Notes under the pieces: model-generated
Told to the model about the DNA's origin: nothing
Seen by the model: the letters and a program-made list of their open reading frames with translations, nothing else
Databases searched by the model: none
Made by a program: the position numbers and the translations under genes
Assembly (NCBI GenBank): GCA_013076295.1
Contig: RQOL01000876.1
Location: forward strand, 3,224,001 to 3,288,000
Direction of reading: 5' to 3'
DNA: 64,000 nucleotides
From: Sanderia malayensis
Taxonomy: Eukaryota > Cnidaria > Scyphozoa > Semaeostomeae > Pelagiidae
In this document: one piece after another, positions 12,917 through 25,735 of the stretch
Layout: every line of letters begins with the position of its first letter
How positions within the stretch are numbered: position 1 is the stretch's first letter

Positions 12917-15900
12917 TTACTTGTCCTGCTTCACCTTATTCATATAGTATATTAAATACGAAATAATAAATACTGAATAACCAAGTGGAAAAACCACTCT
13001 GCTTAATCTATCAATTGGATGTCCTTTTATGACGACACCACTGGCAGATACAGTTTCCTCCTCTGTTGAAGTTAAATTGATAACTAATTTAGAGAAAACC
13101 GACTTTTTTCGGCGTATACTCTTTGAATTACTTCTTGAATAAAATCCATTTCTGGGAGTTTCTTGGTTTTTCAAATAACCATTGGGTTCTGAAATATCAA
13201 GTACAGTAAAAGCGTGATTCTTTTCTCCATTGTTCACAACACGATCGTTATCACGGTCATCGTTTCTGTTATTCTCTTGGTTCTTTGCTTTGTAGACGGA
13301 TTCCTTGTCCTAGTATCGAAATTGAGCATTGATTAGCAGAAAAATGGCTGAAATATCGGAGAATAATAAGTGGAAAATTGACAAAAAAGCTGGATTTATT
13401 GCAGAAGAATAGCTCGACTTATCACAGAAGAATTGATAAATATATTGCAAAAGAATAACTCAATATATGACAGAAGAATAGCTAAATACATCACAGAAGA
13501 ATAGCTCAATATAATGAAAAGCTGCACATAATGGAAGGAAAGTAATAGATTAAGACAAAATTAAAAGGAAATTAAGACCAGACCTCCTTTCTTATCACAG
13601 TCCAATGCAAAACCAAGACATATTCAACCAATGTCAAAAAAATGAAGCTTGCGTTACCAATAAGAAACCAATCAATTGCCTTTAAGTAAGACAGCTTTGA
13701 CAATGACTTTCCAGCTCCGGATATGATCAAGATAGTGGACAGAAAGCTGGTAACACTCACAGTTACCCTTGCTGGGTATGCTAATGTTGGAATCCAAAAA
13801 TTCACCCACGTCATAACAACGAGAAAACCTCCGGGTAAGTAAATGTTCCATATGTAATAGCCATAACGTCTTTGCAAATAAAAATTAACTGTTAGTCTCG
13901 AGAAAGCACCTACAATTGAAGAATAAGAACTGTGAAAACATATATAATCTTTAATATCGATTTAAAGACGGATGTTTATGGTTCAGAAAAGCGTGGTTGC
14001 GGCCTCGTACCTTTCGTGTTATTGCTGACATCTTTTTCAAGGGTTGTAACATTGATAAGTTTGAAGATTGGTCCATCTGATGCAATCCATTCCACACCTT
14101 TCGTTACAGCAAGGTTGCCATACGTTCTGTACCAACTGTAATAAACCTCTTGCACAGTATACGAATCTGCAGAACGATCAGAATGCAAGCTGACTTTTTA
14201 TGCGAACCAATGCTTCAAAAATTTAAATTTTAACGTCTGACAGGAATATAAGATAAAATAATGGCGCATACGTCCAACTTACATGTTTCAATATAGAGAG
14301 GACATTTTTGAGTATCCAATGGAAACATGGAGAAATCCATCTGGCATGTTACAGTGAGAGAAATCCTGCAATAAAACACAAGAAGAATAGTTTATCACAT
14401 CTAGCATTTCAAGAAGGCGAAGCTGTCAGGAATCTACACTTGCACAAAAACAATCATGCAATGTAAAGTGAAGGAAAGCATAAATAAGCAGGCACCTTGA
14501 ACTGTAATATATGCTTCCATCTGGTTGCAACACCAATCTCATCACAGTCTTAGTGACGTCATGAAACTCCGATTGGACTGCGTTGACAAAGTAGGTGTCC
14601 GGCTTCCAAATGATGTCACCAGGATCGATTGCCATGGTAACAGGCTGCGTGACAGCTCCTTGAAGAAGATCGTCCTTCCACCATTGGCGAAATACGATAT
14701 CCAGGTTGTATTCCTGAAAGGAAAATAGTGAGCTCAAAGCTGATAAAGATTCTTTTTTGATATAAGGACATTTTCCTTTATTGTCATACAGTCAATTCTG
14801 TTAAATTCAGACACAACGAAGAAGCATGAAAATGTTCACTTGCTGATTATATGACTTTGCATGTTGCAATTTATGATAAGATATTTTTGTTAGTCCGAAA
14901 ATTCCATACCTGCTTTTCTTCGTTCACTGGACCAAATGAGACAACTTTGACTTCTGTGAGGACATGGACAGGAGGACCTGTAATCAACAAAAATATAAGG
15001 TTATCCCTTCCTAAGACAGTAATTTCCAATTACAAACCAGTTACACTGCAGCTAGAAACAGTCAATATGAAATATGAACCAACCACTCGGCCAACATGAG
15101 CAATAGATTTAAACAAGTCTTTGGAAGCTTACCCAGAAAATGAGGTCGAAGTTTCTTGTCGTATTCTTGAATAACTTTATTCAAACTTGCGATGACTTTC
15201 TTTTGGGCTAAAAATCAATTGTGAGCATTTGGTGTAGCATTGATACATATGCATGATCAGCATAAAGGTAATATGAATATGAAATATAAGATCATGAATT
15301 GTTACCATTGTGGAGTTGCGTGGCTGTGTTGTTCGTTGCATTTGAGCTGGCACCAGCTAATCTGAACGACAATTAGATAATCGATTCACTATTTTTGTAT
15401 AAAACCAAAGCATGATGTAATATAAGATAAGCGTGCACAAAGATAATCCTGAAACTTGTAAAATACCGTGTAACAAATGCCATGTATAGGCCAAAACCAA
15501 GTAACAGCATACCGTCTTCTTGTCAATGCAAAATGCGTTTATTACAATATTGATTTCAATGTATAAACATGAAATAGGAAAACCCACATTTCGTATCAAT
15601 AGAAATTGTTTCTACGTATTAATAACAAAGCAGCCACCAACTATGAAATATCTATTTACAACAACTTCTCGAAAACAGCATGTGGTTGAACGCTTGGTGT
15701 CACGACCAATGGTTGGTATATACCTCTTTTTGCTTATGAAAATGATGCACATGCACGCATGAAAGCGAATTGTTGATTGAAAGGCACGAAAAAATCACCA
15801 AACCAACGAAATTATATTGAACTTGACACGACGGGGAATACCAAAAGTGAAAAAGATTTCGCAATAGGTGGGAAATTGCAGGTAATTCTTTGTTGAATAT

Positions 15901-16810
15901 GCATGGTGGGCTGTTTAGTTTTGGGACTCGGGGTGAATGCCGCTTTGACATTATCGACAACAAGTAGGTGATTTTCGGCGTGAATGCTTACTCGGCACTA
16001 CATAGCAAATGCATTCAGCATTGCTTGTGTTTGTTTTATAAACAACACACCATTGTTAATGCAAGCAAAGGTGAAAAACACCAGTAGATGCATGGATTAT
16101 CAGAGATGCATAACTATAAGACTGCAGTATAGAAAGGAGAGTGCAGAATAGTACAATTTGAAATAGATAAACCACACGACAAGTAAGGATATGCAAGGTA
16201 GACAATCAAAACACTGTCTGTAAGGAGCATAGTGGTATGATAGCAGGAAATAGAACTAATGCATGGAAAGATAAAATGAATGTATGGAAAGATAGAATGA
16301 ATGCATAGAAAGATAAAATGAATGCACAGAAAGATAAAATCATAGAATGAATGCATAGAAAGGTAGAATGAACCACTACTACCTCCAAGTAAAGAAACCG
16401 TTGGAAAATAAAAATGGAAAAATAAAATAAAAAGCGAGCTGAAGCTAAAAAGGCCATTTCACGACAACTGGGGATCTATCTATCCAACAATTACAAAATT
16501 GTTCAAATCAAAATAAATTTTGGTCAGCTTGCGTGTTTTTCTGCATTACTTAATAAAAAATAGGTTTTCGGAGCTTTGGAATTTTATAAACATTTAGTGC
16601 CGAAATCGTCAAATTAGAAAACGAGTACTATTTTGAAGTTTAGTTTCTTATAAAATGCGTGTGCTGTGCATTCAAATCATTTAATGGGAAGTAAAAATAA
16701 TTCATTATTTAGCAATGATGTTGATGCAGCAAGGGTAGTATGAGGTAATAAATGCATGAAATGTCTTACCTCAATGTAAATGCCAGAAGAAACAGCAATG
16801 ATGTCGTCAT
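12917..16810 (-). CDS. Cys-loop ligand-gated ion channel subunit (GABA-A/glycine receptor-like, anion type)
   Basis: I reconstruct nine exons: 16810-16770, 15361-15306, 15207-15133, 14977-14910, 14713-14496, 14365-14283, 14166-14011, 13909-13584 and 13309-12917. Phases are consistent and give 471 residues. The first exon encodes a signal peptide (MTTSLLFLLAFTLR). The ligand-binding domain has EYDKKLRP, the WKPDTYFVNA loop and a Cys-loop with 13 residues between cysteines (CQMDFSMFPLDTQKC). The pre-M1 region reads RRYGYYIW. M2 begins with PARV, the signature of anion-selective receptors in this superfamily. M3 follows a KLSYLKAIDWF linker. The M3-M4 loop is basic. M4 is RVVFPLGYSVFIISYLIYYM near the C-terminus. 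Assembly is pentameric in the plasma membrane; the ligand cannot be told from sequence. One intron holds an AT-rich tandem repeat (13373-13510). Confidence 0.88.
13373..13510. repeat. Minisatellite in a receptor intron
   Basis: About five imperfect copies of a 25-30-bp unit containing CAGAAGAATAGCTCAATAT lie in the intron between the M1-M3 exon and the last exon. Confidence 0.6.
16255..16372. repeat. Minisatellite in the first receptor intron
   Basis: About five imperfect copies of a unit near 21 bp, GAATGCATAGAAAGATAAAAT, lie in the long intron between the signal-peptide exon and the second exon. Confidence 0.65.
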
Positions 16811-18139
16811 TATGATGCTGAGAAAATGCTTTTGCGACCAGAATTCATCAAATCTATATCCGGCACGATAATTCTGCGAAAGAAAAAAGGTAAATGTTAA
16901 ATGCGAAAGAAAAAAGGTAAATGTTCCAAAAGCTGTTCAAAAATCTTCTTTGCAGACTATACTGAATAGATTATCGTAGAATATTAATCCTTGTAAAGCT
17001 TTCTGAATGAGTTTACAATATGGAAATAGAATAGGATGAAAATCTTTGCCGAAGTAAATACGATAACTGATCACAACAGCAGAAGATCCAATTATAATAA
17101 ACGGTAGATCACAAACAAGAAACATCCTTCAATATACTGCATAAACACAAGATTTGCGTTAATTAAAAGAGCCAATTAAAGTGAGCTTAAAGGAACGTTT
17201 TTATTAAAATTTTACAATCCCAGCATCTGTTACCTTATAATTCAAGTTGATCAACTAAGTCAATGAATTCAAAGCTGGCAAGTACCTTCTGTTTCTTGGA
17301 CACAAGAATATAGTCCAGCACCGTATTTTACCATCTCATTATAAAAAACTTCACTAAACATGAAGTAAACATTCCGTATTGACCATTCATTAGTGTATTG
17401 CGTAATTGAACAAGCATACAGCTTGTTTGACAACATAGACGTCAATGGAGAGAGGCGATTCTCCGAGTTCCAATGATATGGTGGCAGCATATGACATTAG
17501 AATATGTTGTTTGCGATACATGAAATCTTATTTGCTTATTACGTACCGAAAAATACCCGATTGCTCGATAAATCCAACCTCAATTCTGTAATCTCTTAAA
17601 TATTATTATTTCTTTTTTATCTGATAAATGTGAAAGGCGACAAGAAGTAATTAAAAGATAGCACTCATACAACCCGCATTTGATATGTCTCATAAAGAAT
17701 TGATTTGCGAACTTGCTGTAATTGAAGTAATCAAACGAACAGGTTGCTGTGTTGACAGTCAACAAGCAACAGGCAATAGTTTAACAGGTCAAAATTCACA
17801 ACAACATACCAGATCTTGCACATACATACCAATGTTAACACCAAACCGAAATTCTGTACAATTCAATTCACTGAATTCACTTGAGGTCTTCCAGTCTACT
17901 TCAACACCAGTGTTCAAAACTAGTAGTCTCATTACATAATCCCCTTATCTCCCTGTCCTCAATTCATATTGCTTCGTGAAAAGAAGAAATTGCAATTTAT
18001 CCGAGGAATGAATGACAGTGCTAATTCAATTCAACACACACATCCAGCGTATCATTTTTACACATCATTTAATCATACTATAAACGAACACAGCAATCGA
18101 ACATAGAATAAATCGCGAATTAGAAATACAAACGTTCAA
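16811..18139. other. Intergenic stretch upstream of the receptor gene
   Basis: No supported gene is seen. An acceptor-like TTCTGCG-rich site near 16870 hints at a 5' UTR exon boundary for the receptor, but this is weak. Confidence 0.3.
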
Positions 18140-20277
18140 CTACAAGTCATCTCTCACACCGAATCCGGGACCTTTGGGTGGCGTATTTAGAGTTGTTAAG
18201 CCGGTAAATGGCTCACAGGAGAACCGGTTACTTCTAAAAAGCAAAAAGCAAAGCTTCTTATTAACAGATAGGACACAACTTAAGCTGCTAGAGAGTAGGA
18301 AAGCAGCAACTTTAAAGTTTATGTTATTGATGTTAAAATTTTGTACGGAGTAATAAATTACGAAAATGAAATAGCTTACCGTGGTCCTGCTTTTGGTTTC
18401 TTGCCAGCTGCCAGATCATCCAGAATTTCTTCAACATCCTTTTGAGAAAGGTCTTCCTGAAACCAATAAAACAAATAAAAAAATCAGCATAAATGAAATA
18501 CAGCAAGAAAAATTGCGATGTTATGCTTGATAAATTGATCTTCATTAATAATATTAGTTTATCTTCCCTTGTACATTTCAGTTTTCTTTATGTTTTGATA
18601 AATAAATTGGGGTAAGTAAAATATTTGCAGCTTTTCCCAACATCTTTAAGAAAGACTATTGATTTGAATTTAAGCCAAAAATGGATTATGAAGCATGCAA
18701 AACAAAATGAAAATACTTACATAATAATCATCATTAATTTGAATCATTGGGGCATTCACACAAGCACCTAAACATTCGACTATTGACAAAGTGAAGAGTT
18801 TGTCCTTGGTTGTTTCACCTTCCTTGATATCTACAGAAACAATAGCAGTAACGTCTTAAACACCTTACTATAATAAACATGTAACACTGTTTAAGATTCA
18901 ACAGCATCTAAATACTTGTGCCATCTTATTTAGATCTGAGCTTCTGACCTGTGCTGGGACAAAGTTAGTTTCATATTAAATATACGACTCACTAAGTTTC
19001 CTCTTCACAACATCAACCATTGATTCTGCATCTCTTAGCATACATGGAGTAGTTGTGCACACTTGAATGTGATATTTGCCAACAGGCTCTCTGAAAAAAA
19101 AAATAAACGTAGTATCTAATCAATAGTAATGATATAATAGCAATGTTAATAGACGTCAGGATTGCAACCAGAACTCACACAAGCCAGGCAACAGTAGAAG
19201 AAGGTCATCAGAAAAACCCTGTCCAACCCATGCAAGCATGGGAACAGATATTAAACAAAGAAGATGATGATGCTTAATCACAAATATAAACTATAGCAAT
19301 CAAGGAGTTATTTAAAATTATCCGCAAAGCTACAGCAATGAATCTAAAATATGGCATGCCACCTATGGTTATTTATTACCTGTTGAACATGGTATAGAAT
19401 GTTGCAACTTCATAGACTCGCATTTTAGGCATGTGAAGCATTTCTGCCACTCTATTCATTGCTGAGATGGGCACCCATCCGAGTTGCCTTTGTGCCAGAT
19501 CAAGAAGTGGTATGACCGCTGCGGCTTGATGCCCCTCTGGGTATATGCTCATAATGGTCCTGGCTCTCTGAAAAGAAAATTAAAGGCATAATTTATACTA
19601 AAAACATAATACTTCTAATATTTGTTTATATGTTTAACTACATACAACTTTTGAATACTGAATGAATAACAAATTGTGTGCAATACCCGTTATTTAGACT
19701 TTGTACATTATTCAAAAGATAAATAGAAAAGTAACACTAGTAAATCATTTGATATTAATAACTTAATAGCACAAGTATTAAATAGAAACCTTTTTGTTTT
19801 CATCTGAGAAATCAAAAGGAACATTTTTATTATTGTCAGGAGTGTCTCTGTGCTGCAAGGAAAGAATTGGTTCACCATATTATAGTTATTGAATTACTAT
19901 TAATATTAATATTATATAGAGAGGGGGCGGGCAATAATAATCCCATCTGTAACTTACCACAAAAAGTTTATCGGAGTTCGCAAGGCTTCCTGCGTGAATA
20001 CTTCTTGCTCTTAAGGACTATAGAAAATTATAAATGTAAAATATCAAGACAGGAACAGGAGGACCTGGGCCGGGCCTACTACATGCTGGCGCTGGCCTGG
20101 TCGTCAACAAACTATATGATATTTAGTCCCTTAGTTCCAAAAACAGTGCTTTTTCATATTTTTTTAAATTAATGAAAATTACTCATGAAATAGTTTTCTA
20201 ATTAAGCATAAATCAAATCAACAAACCGTAGTTCCAGCCAATGCATTTCGAAAACTTCTCAGTGCACGAGACGCCAT
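18140..20277 (-). CDS. NDUFV2: NADH:ubiquinone oxidoreductase 24-kDa subunit (complex I)
   Basis: Seven exons (20277-20227, 19852-19790, 19567-19380, 19090-18993, 18830-18721, 18456-18380, 18233-18140) join in phase to give 226 residues, slightly shorter than the roughly 249-residue human protein. The N-terminus ([15 protein letters not shown]) looks like a mitochondrial targeting peptide. Family landmarks include [40 protein letters not shown] and the C-terminal [13 protein letters not shown]. The four [2Fe-2S] (cluster N1a) ligands are present as CTTTPC and CLGAC. The protein sits in the N module of complex I in the matrix arm, next to the FMN-binding NDUFV1. A SINE-like segment lies in the third intron. 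Assignment is secure. Confidence 0.95.
19190..19272 (+). mobile_element. SINE 3'-end-like segment
   Basis: The intronic segment CTGTCCAACCCATGCAAGCA leads into GGGAACAGATATTAAACAAAG and a GATGATGATG tail. It contains the palindrome CCCATGCAAGCATGGG (19227-19242). From memory this resembles the conserved tail of invertebrate SINEs that end in a GATGATG microsatellite. It lies within an NDUFV2 intron. Confidence 0.4.
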
Positions 20278-20631
20278 TTTGAAGGTAGCGAATCTTGCTT
20301 GAATTGGATTAAGTTTAACGACTAACGATAAAACTCCGGGATGGCCGAAAATACCGTATGGGATATGGCGTAAAAACGTAACGAAACGTAACAGCAGATG
20401 AACGACCGTGGCAAAAAATAAAGAGGTGATATGGTTTAGCACAAAAGTATCAACAAATGATTTATGATAGCTTCTACATAACATTATACAAAATAATACA
20501 GTCAATAGTTTAATAAAAAAGAAATCAAAGTTGTAATATGTTTTATGTCCTATAAGCCTATAAAAAATGTCCATATTGATGTCCATGTGAAGCTTGTGAA
20601 ATAAAAGCATTCATGTTTAACTTGAAATGCT

Positions 20632-21359
20632 TCACTTCTCAGGTGCATCTAGCTCTGCTTGCTTCATCAAGTTTCCAATATTATCTTCTAATTCATCAAC
20701 TCTCTTTCCCATTTCATCTAGTAAGGTTATGTTAAGGAATGTGTGCATAATCATGGCCAGATAGAAAAAACTGTATGTTTTGAAATATTCCCAAAAGGGG
20801 AAAGAATGGATTGTGTATAAGGTTGTATGTTAGAATGATGAATTAATGCTATTTTGAAAAGGATATTTCTCACCAATACTTGATCTGACATTGTTTGAAA
20901 TTTGTCTTGCTGTATATAAGAAACCAGATAAACGATAAACAACATGGAATAGAAGTAATGATTTAACAAATAAATGATTTACAAATGATTATATAAATGA
21001 TTTAAAAACTAAATGAGCAGAAAAAGCTTGTTATTCCATACCATTTGTTGTATTAGATTTTGAACCTAAAAAAGATGTTACTATAAATAAAAAGTAATAA
21101 AGATACAAAAAAGCAAAAATACAAAATTTCCATTTAACAAACAGTAAATAAATAACAGAGCCTTTACAGAGAAGGAGATTAGGCCCATATGAGGTATAAA
21201 CATTTCAAAATCTTATTTTGCTTCAAAGAACTTAAAACAAAAGAAGGGATTTATAAAAGATTGACTTACAAACACGGTCAAATCTTGAACGCTTTTAGGA
21301 TCTGAAGCATCACGAGGTTCTGTTTTAATGTTGGAGCTTCCTGGACCAATATCCGCCAT
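20632..21359 (-). CDS. HSBP1: Heat shock factor-binding protein 1
   Basis: Four exons (21359-21270, 21065-21042, 20909-20867, 20720-20632) give 81 residues, close to the 76 of the human protein. The family core is clear: DPKSVQDLT, then QDKFQTMSDQ, then a heptad-repeat coiled coil ending in DELEDNIGNLMKQAELD. HSBP1 is a small trimeric or hexameric coiled coil that binds the trimerisation domain of HSF1 and dampens the heat-shock response. The first two introns are GT-AG. The third fits only as a U12-type AT-AC intron and then restores the conserved VRIDEM segment, matching human GRIDDM. The N-terminal 18 residues are an extension relative to vertebrate HSBP1 and include a KTEP motif. Confidence 0.93.
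20721..20866 (-). other. U12-type AT-AC intron in HSBP1
   Basis: On the minus strand the intron starts ATATCCTTTT (20866 downward), the U12 5' splice-site consensus. It contains TTCCTTAAC at 20739-20731, the exact U12 branch-site consensus, and ends CTTAC at 20721, about 10 nt after the branch motif. No GT-AG alternative keeps the conserved reading frame. Confidence 0.88.
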
Positions 21360-21665
21360 GATTGTTTGTTTTCGGGCAGAGAAAAGAAAAGCAAAATCAA
21401 ATCCAACAAGCGAAGCTGCTGAACTGGTAAGTCCTTTATGTATGAAAATCCCAAGACCCGAAAAATAATTTTGGCAGCCATTCTCATACATATGGAATCC
21501 CTATGCACCAAGATGAAATGATCAAGAACTATAAATATTTCAACAATGGATTGAACTCCCCTAAGATTCAAATTGCCTGTGGTTAAAAACAAGACCAAAT
21601 TATCATAAAATTGAGCACAGGTGATTCCATGTTCACCTTCGAAAAATGCATAAAAATATATTAAC

Positions 21666-24600
21666 TTATTTCCATTGCTTATACTTGATAAATCTTAAGA
21701 GATTTGTCCTTGCCATATGGATAACAGCTAAATGTTCTTTTAAGCTGTTCTTTTCTGCATTTACCTGAATGGAGAATGACATGAACTAAAATGGAGTAGC
21801 AGCAGAAACAATGACAATAAAAGTTCAGCATGTTGGCAATGGCGTAGATAGGAAATTTTATAGGGGGGGCGAGAAATTCAGATTTTCCGACAAAAATTTC
21901 ATATCTCTTCAAGACTTTGAATATAAGATAAGAAATTTGCTAGAACTAAACGTAAAAAGAAGATATTTATTTTCCGACAAGATCAGCAATTTTCCGACAA
22001 AACGGCAATTTAGCTCTACAGGGGGGTTTTTCGCCCCCCCTGCCCCCCCTCTAACTACGCCACTGCATGTTGGTGTGAAGATGACATAGAAAATAAACCC
22101 TAACCTTTACCTTGGCTTTCAATAAAGGTGGCAATTGGCACAATTCCTTAGCCAAACCAGTTGAAACCAATGCTGAGTCTGCAATGCCATTTTCCCCAAA
22201 AGCATCAAATATAGCATCAAGTGCTTCCGTTATTACCAATACACTGTTGTTTGTGTTTATGGCAGAACAAAGAATTTTTCCAATACCCTGATGAAGATCG
22301 GGATTGATTAAAAATTAAAGTTAATATATAGAGAAAAGAATAATCATAAATTATCATTCTGCATTATCTCCCTCCTTTTATGGTTTATAGCTCATGTAAA
22401 AAAATGAACATCTCACCTCGAGTACAGGAAGACCATCTTCCTTTAGGGCTGCAATTTTTCCAGCAATACCAAGAATATTTAGCAAATTACATCTTGTGGA
22501 GTTGTTGGTAAGACTGCGATACCAGTTGTGGAAAATCTCAAGTATTTGTTCAGTAAGAAACTGAAAACAATAAAACAAAACTCATCATTATATTCATCAG
22601 AGAAAATAACAGTGAAAGGGAATGGTTTGGTATAGATATAAAACAAATGCACAAATGAACTGCCCACATTGCAACAATTATTCTCTCCAAATTTCACGGC
22701 AATTGCTCTCAACAATCCAAGATAAGCATCCATTAATTCGTCATCTTCATTTCCTTGAAACGTAAACAGAAGAACAACAAATAAATACAGATACTTCGCA
22801 TCAAAAGGGCTGTCAATACAAGCATACAGTATTCAATGCACAAAGTACAGAGTTTATTATCTTATGTACATTCATATGTACATTTTGCGTACATATGTTG
22901 AATGATTAGATGAAATATATTAATGAGCTAATAACACATTTAAATACCTGTTGAAGATGTGGCAAGTTCCATGATCTTCAACCATAGATCTTCAAGACTT
23001 TTAAAATTACCAATCATATTTATTGGACATACAGATAATAAATTATTAAGACACACCAATCCACTTTTCCTCACACGATTCAAGCTACAATATAATAAAA
23101 GGAAAATGAACAGATCTGTGAATTACTCAAACTCAAATAAAAATAAATAATATTTGAAAGAAAATAACTTACGCTTTTAAGAACCTTCCTGTTAACTCAG
23201 GATCTTTCGAAATAGAACAAACTGTGCTTGGAGTCTTAATTATCTTGACTATCTGAAATGTATCATAAGCGGAATTCAACAAACATAAAATTTCAAATCA
23301 AATTTTTGTATTATATCATACATATGAAAATGAATAAGCTAGAAGTACAGTTCAACATCAAAGAAGTTCTTCTGATCTGACAATAGTAACATTTAAAAAA
23401 ATACCTTTAATGGAATAGCATGGCTTGACAAGAGGTTGAATACTGGTTGGTCTACCGCAGAGTCCATATCTTCTTGTATTTCATCTATATTTTCATCAAT
23501 ATCTTCATCTGAGGCTTCCATGTCTTCCCACTGATCATCATCATTATCTGCAGAAAATAGCAACAATAAGAGAACACCATTAAGACGATATCAGATTCAG
23601 ACTAGTATACAATTGTTAGAAATAAAAAGTAACAACATTGAACTTTACCATCAGTGCAAAGCATATTGGCCAATAACTCAAAGCAGATTTGCTGAGCCAT
23701 TAAATAATCCATGATATTCTTGTAAGAAAAAACAAAAAAATAAAAGTCAAAATTATAATAATAACAGCACAAAATTTGGGAAATAATGCAGTAACTGGAG
23801 ATAAAGTGAACCATACGTCTGATTCCTTGCTTGTAGTTTGCAGTTGATATTGCTGGAGAAGATCCTCAAGGTTAACATCAAGAACTTTGGATGTAACAAG
23901 CACAATTTTCTCCAACAACGTATTCCAAGTTGCTTCAGGCAGATTAGTGTGAATATTGTATAATACCCCTAGAAACATAAACAACAAATTATATGGGTTA
24001 AATGTTGCAAAAACAAGAAACAGCACTATAATCCCAAGCATGCAAAATTAAGCTACAACACACCTGATGCTAGTGAAGCGACAAGCATCTGTTTTCCATT
24101 GCCAACCTGCTCTTGCATTTCTGCCAGCCTCGCTAATAAACCACTGTTGTTGGTTAGTTGAGAAATGGCATCTTTATTATCTTCAGTTACAGTATAAAGA
24201 CATTGAACTAGAATGAAATCAAAGGGTGATATATACGGTTCAGCTAGATACTGCGCAATATGACATTGCAAGGGAAGCAACCTCTTATAGCTGTGACTAA
24301 TCAAGTAGTCATGGCATCCACATTGACTATTGTTGATTTTAGTTACAAACCTATATCAAAATTCTTTTAATTGTATTGCAAAATACTGCAACAGCTATAC
24401 AGGCACATAAGTGTCATACCTGACAGATATTTGCAGCATAATCTTATCAAAACGTAAGACACCACATAGATTAACTTGAAAAATGCACAATAATAGATAT
24501 GCAATAAGATTCTGAGAATCATCAGTTACCAGATGCAAGAAACAGTGGATGATTGTGGCTTTCTGAAAATAACAAGCTTGCAACAGGCAGTAATAGGTGA

Positions 24601-25609
24601 TCCTCGTTAAACAATCGTACAGCAATGCTGGAAGCTTCACTGCAAAATATAAATGTAAAGATAACCATCAATGGTTTGGAAGTAGTAAATAGATTGATCA
24701 GACTTTAATAGAAACAAAATTGTAATGTCTACCATAAATTCCATAGGAGAATGATTATTTCTTTTAAACTTGCTGACAATTTTGCTATGTCTTCTGCCTT
24801 TTCGCCAGACTTGATCAATTGATCAAGCTGAGGGATGTCCTTAAAAAAGAAAACCATTATAGATAGAAATTTGAAATAATTCAATCTAATTTTGACTTTT
24901 ACTTAATATGTATAAATGAATACTGGTGTTGACAAAAGACAAGAGCAATCAATCATAAACATACCCTTCTCAATGCACATCCTATACACGTCATAATATC
25001 ATCTTTAACCAATAATTTACACGCTTCTTCTTCACCTGTTACACTCATATTTCTAAGTAAAAACAAACCATTCCATTAAGTAATCATCTCAGGAGAAAAC
25101 TTTGGAGTTCTCTCACTTCCACACGTCAATAAAACGTTAGGTATTACAATGCTAGAGTGTGAAAACTATGTTATACATACCTGAACGTTCCTGCAACTTT
25201 TTCTTTGACGGCAGAATTTGAATCTGCAAACAATGGTCCCAACTTCTTAACTACTCCTTTCTGCAACATTTTTAAAACTGCTTGCTTTTCTTGAGCCAGA
25301 TTTGCAAATGTTGCCAATGCACACTCTTTATGCTCAATATCTACAGAACTACAAATCTAAACAAGTACAAGATACATTTAAGAAAATAATAGCAACTTTG
25401 GCATTTTTGGACATGTTGTTATCAAGCAAATCAGCAGAGCAAGATAAGAGTGAAAGGCCTAGTTTTCTTACTATTTCAAGAATGCTATCCAGATAATCAT
25501 CTTTGCCGTGCATATTTCCATTATCTGCCTGATTATCCAAAACTTCATTTGTTACTGGGCTGACGGCAAGATATCCACCTTTGTATCGTCCCTTCTTTGA
25601 TTTCCCCAT
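21666..25609 (-). CDS. HEATR3: HEAT repeat-containing protein 3 (Syo1-type ribosomal protein import adaptor)
   Basis: A many-exon gene begins with ATG at 25609 (MGKSKKGRYKGG, a basic start typical of the family; exon 25609-25472). It ends in exon 21764-21666 with MARTNLLRFIKYKQ and a stop. Intervening exons encode HEAT/armadillo-type helices. Recognisable segments are EHKECALATFANLAQE (near 25330), the acidic loop WEDMEASDEDIDENIDE (near 23500), LLNILGIAGKIAALKEDG (near 22480) and EALDAIFDAFGENG (near 22220), all matching HEATR3 landmarks. HEATR3/Syo1 escorts newly made uL18 (RPL5) and uL5 (RPL11) into the nucleus for 5S RNP assembly. The last intron carries a hAT MITE. Exact boundaries of the middle exons were not all fixed, so I give the span only. 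Confidence 0.9.
21837..22065. mobile_element. hAT-type MITE with an 8-bp target-site duplication
   Basis: The 229-bp element starts CAATGGCGTAG and ends CTACGCCACTG, the CAGTGGCGTAG-type ends typical of hAT elements. It is flanked by an exact 8-bp duplication CATGTTGG at 21829-21836 and 22066-22073. Runs of G on the left and C on the right form part of the inverted structure. It lies wholly within the last HEATR3 intron. Confidence 0.85.
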
Positions 25610-25735
25610 GCTAAAGTCACTTCAGTAAGTCAAATCAGGAACATCATTCATACAACAACAAGAAATCCACCACAGCACATGGTCTCAAGTATGATTGTCG
25701 CTGCGTAGCGAAGCGTCTGCGCAATTCATGTTGAA

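Noticed and set aside
13584..13869. Alternative receptor exon start at 13869 (CAAAG acceptor)
   Set aside because: It shifts the frame; the acceptor at 13909 preserves the conserved LTVNFYLQRRYGYYIW sequence.
16255..16372. CRISPR-like tandem array
   Set aside because: There are no spacers; this is a eukaryotic minisatellite with contiguous imperfect units.
20750..20870. A missed micro-exon in HSBP1
   Set aside because: No AG...GT block of suitable length codes for the missing residues; the U12 AT-AC model explains everything without one.
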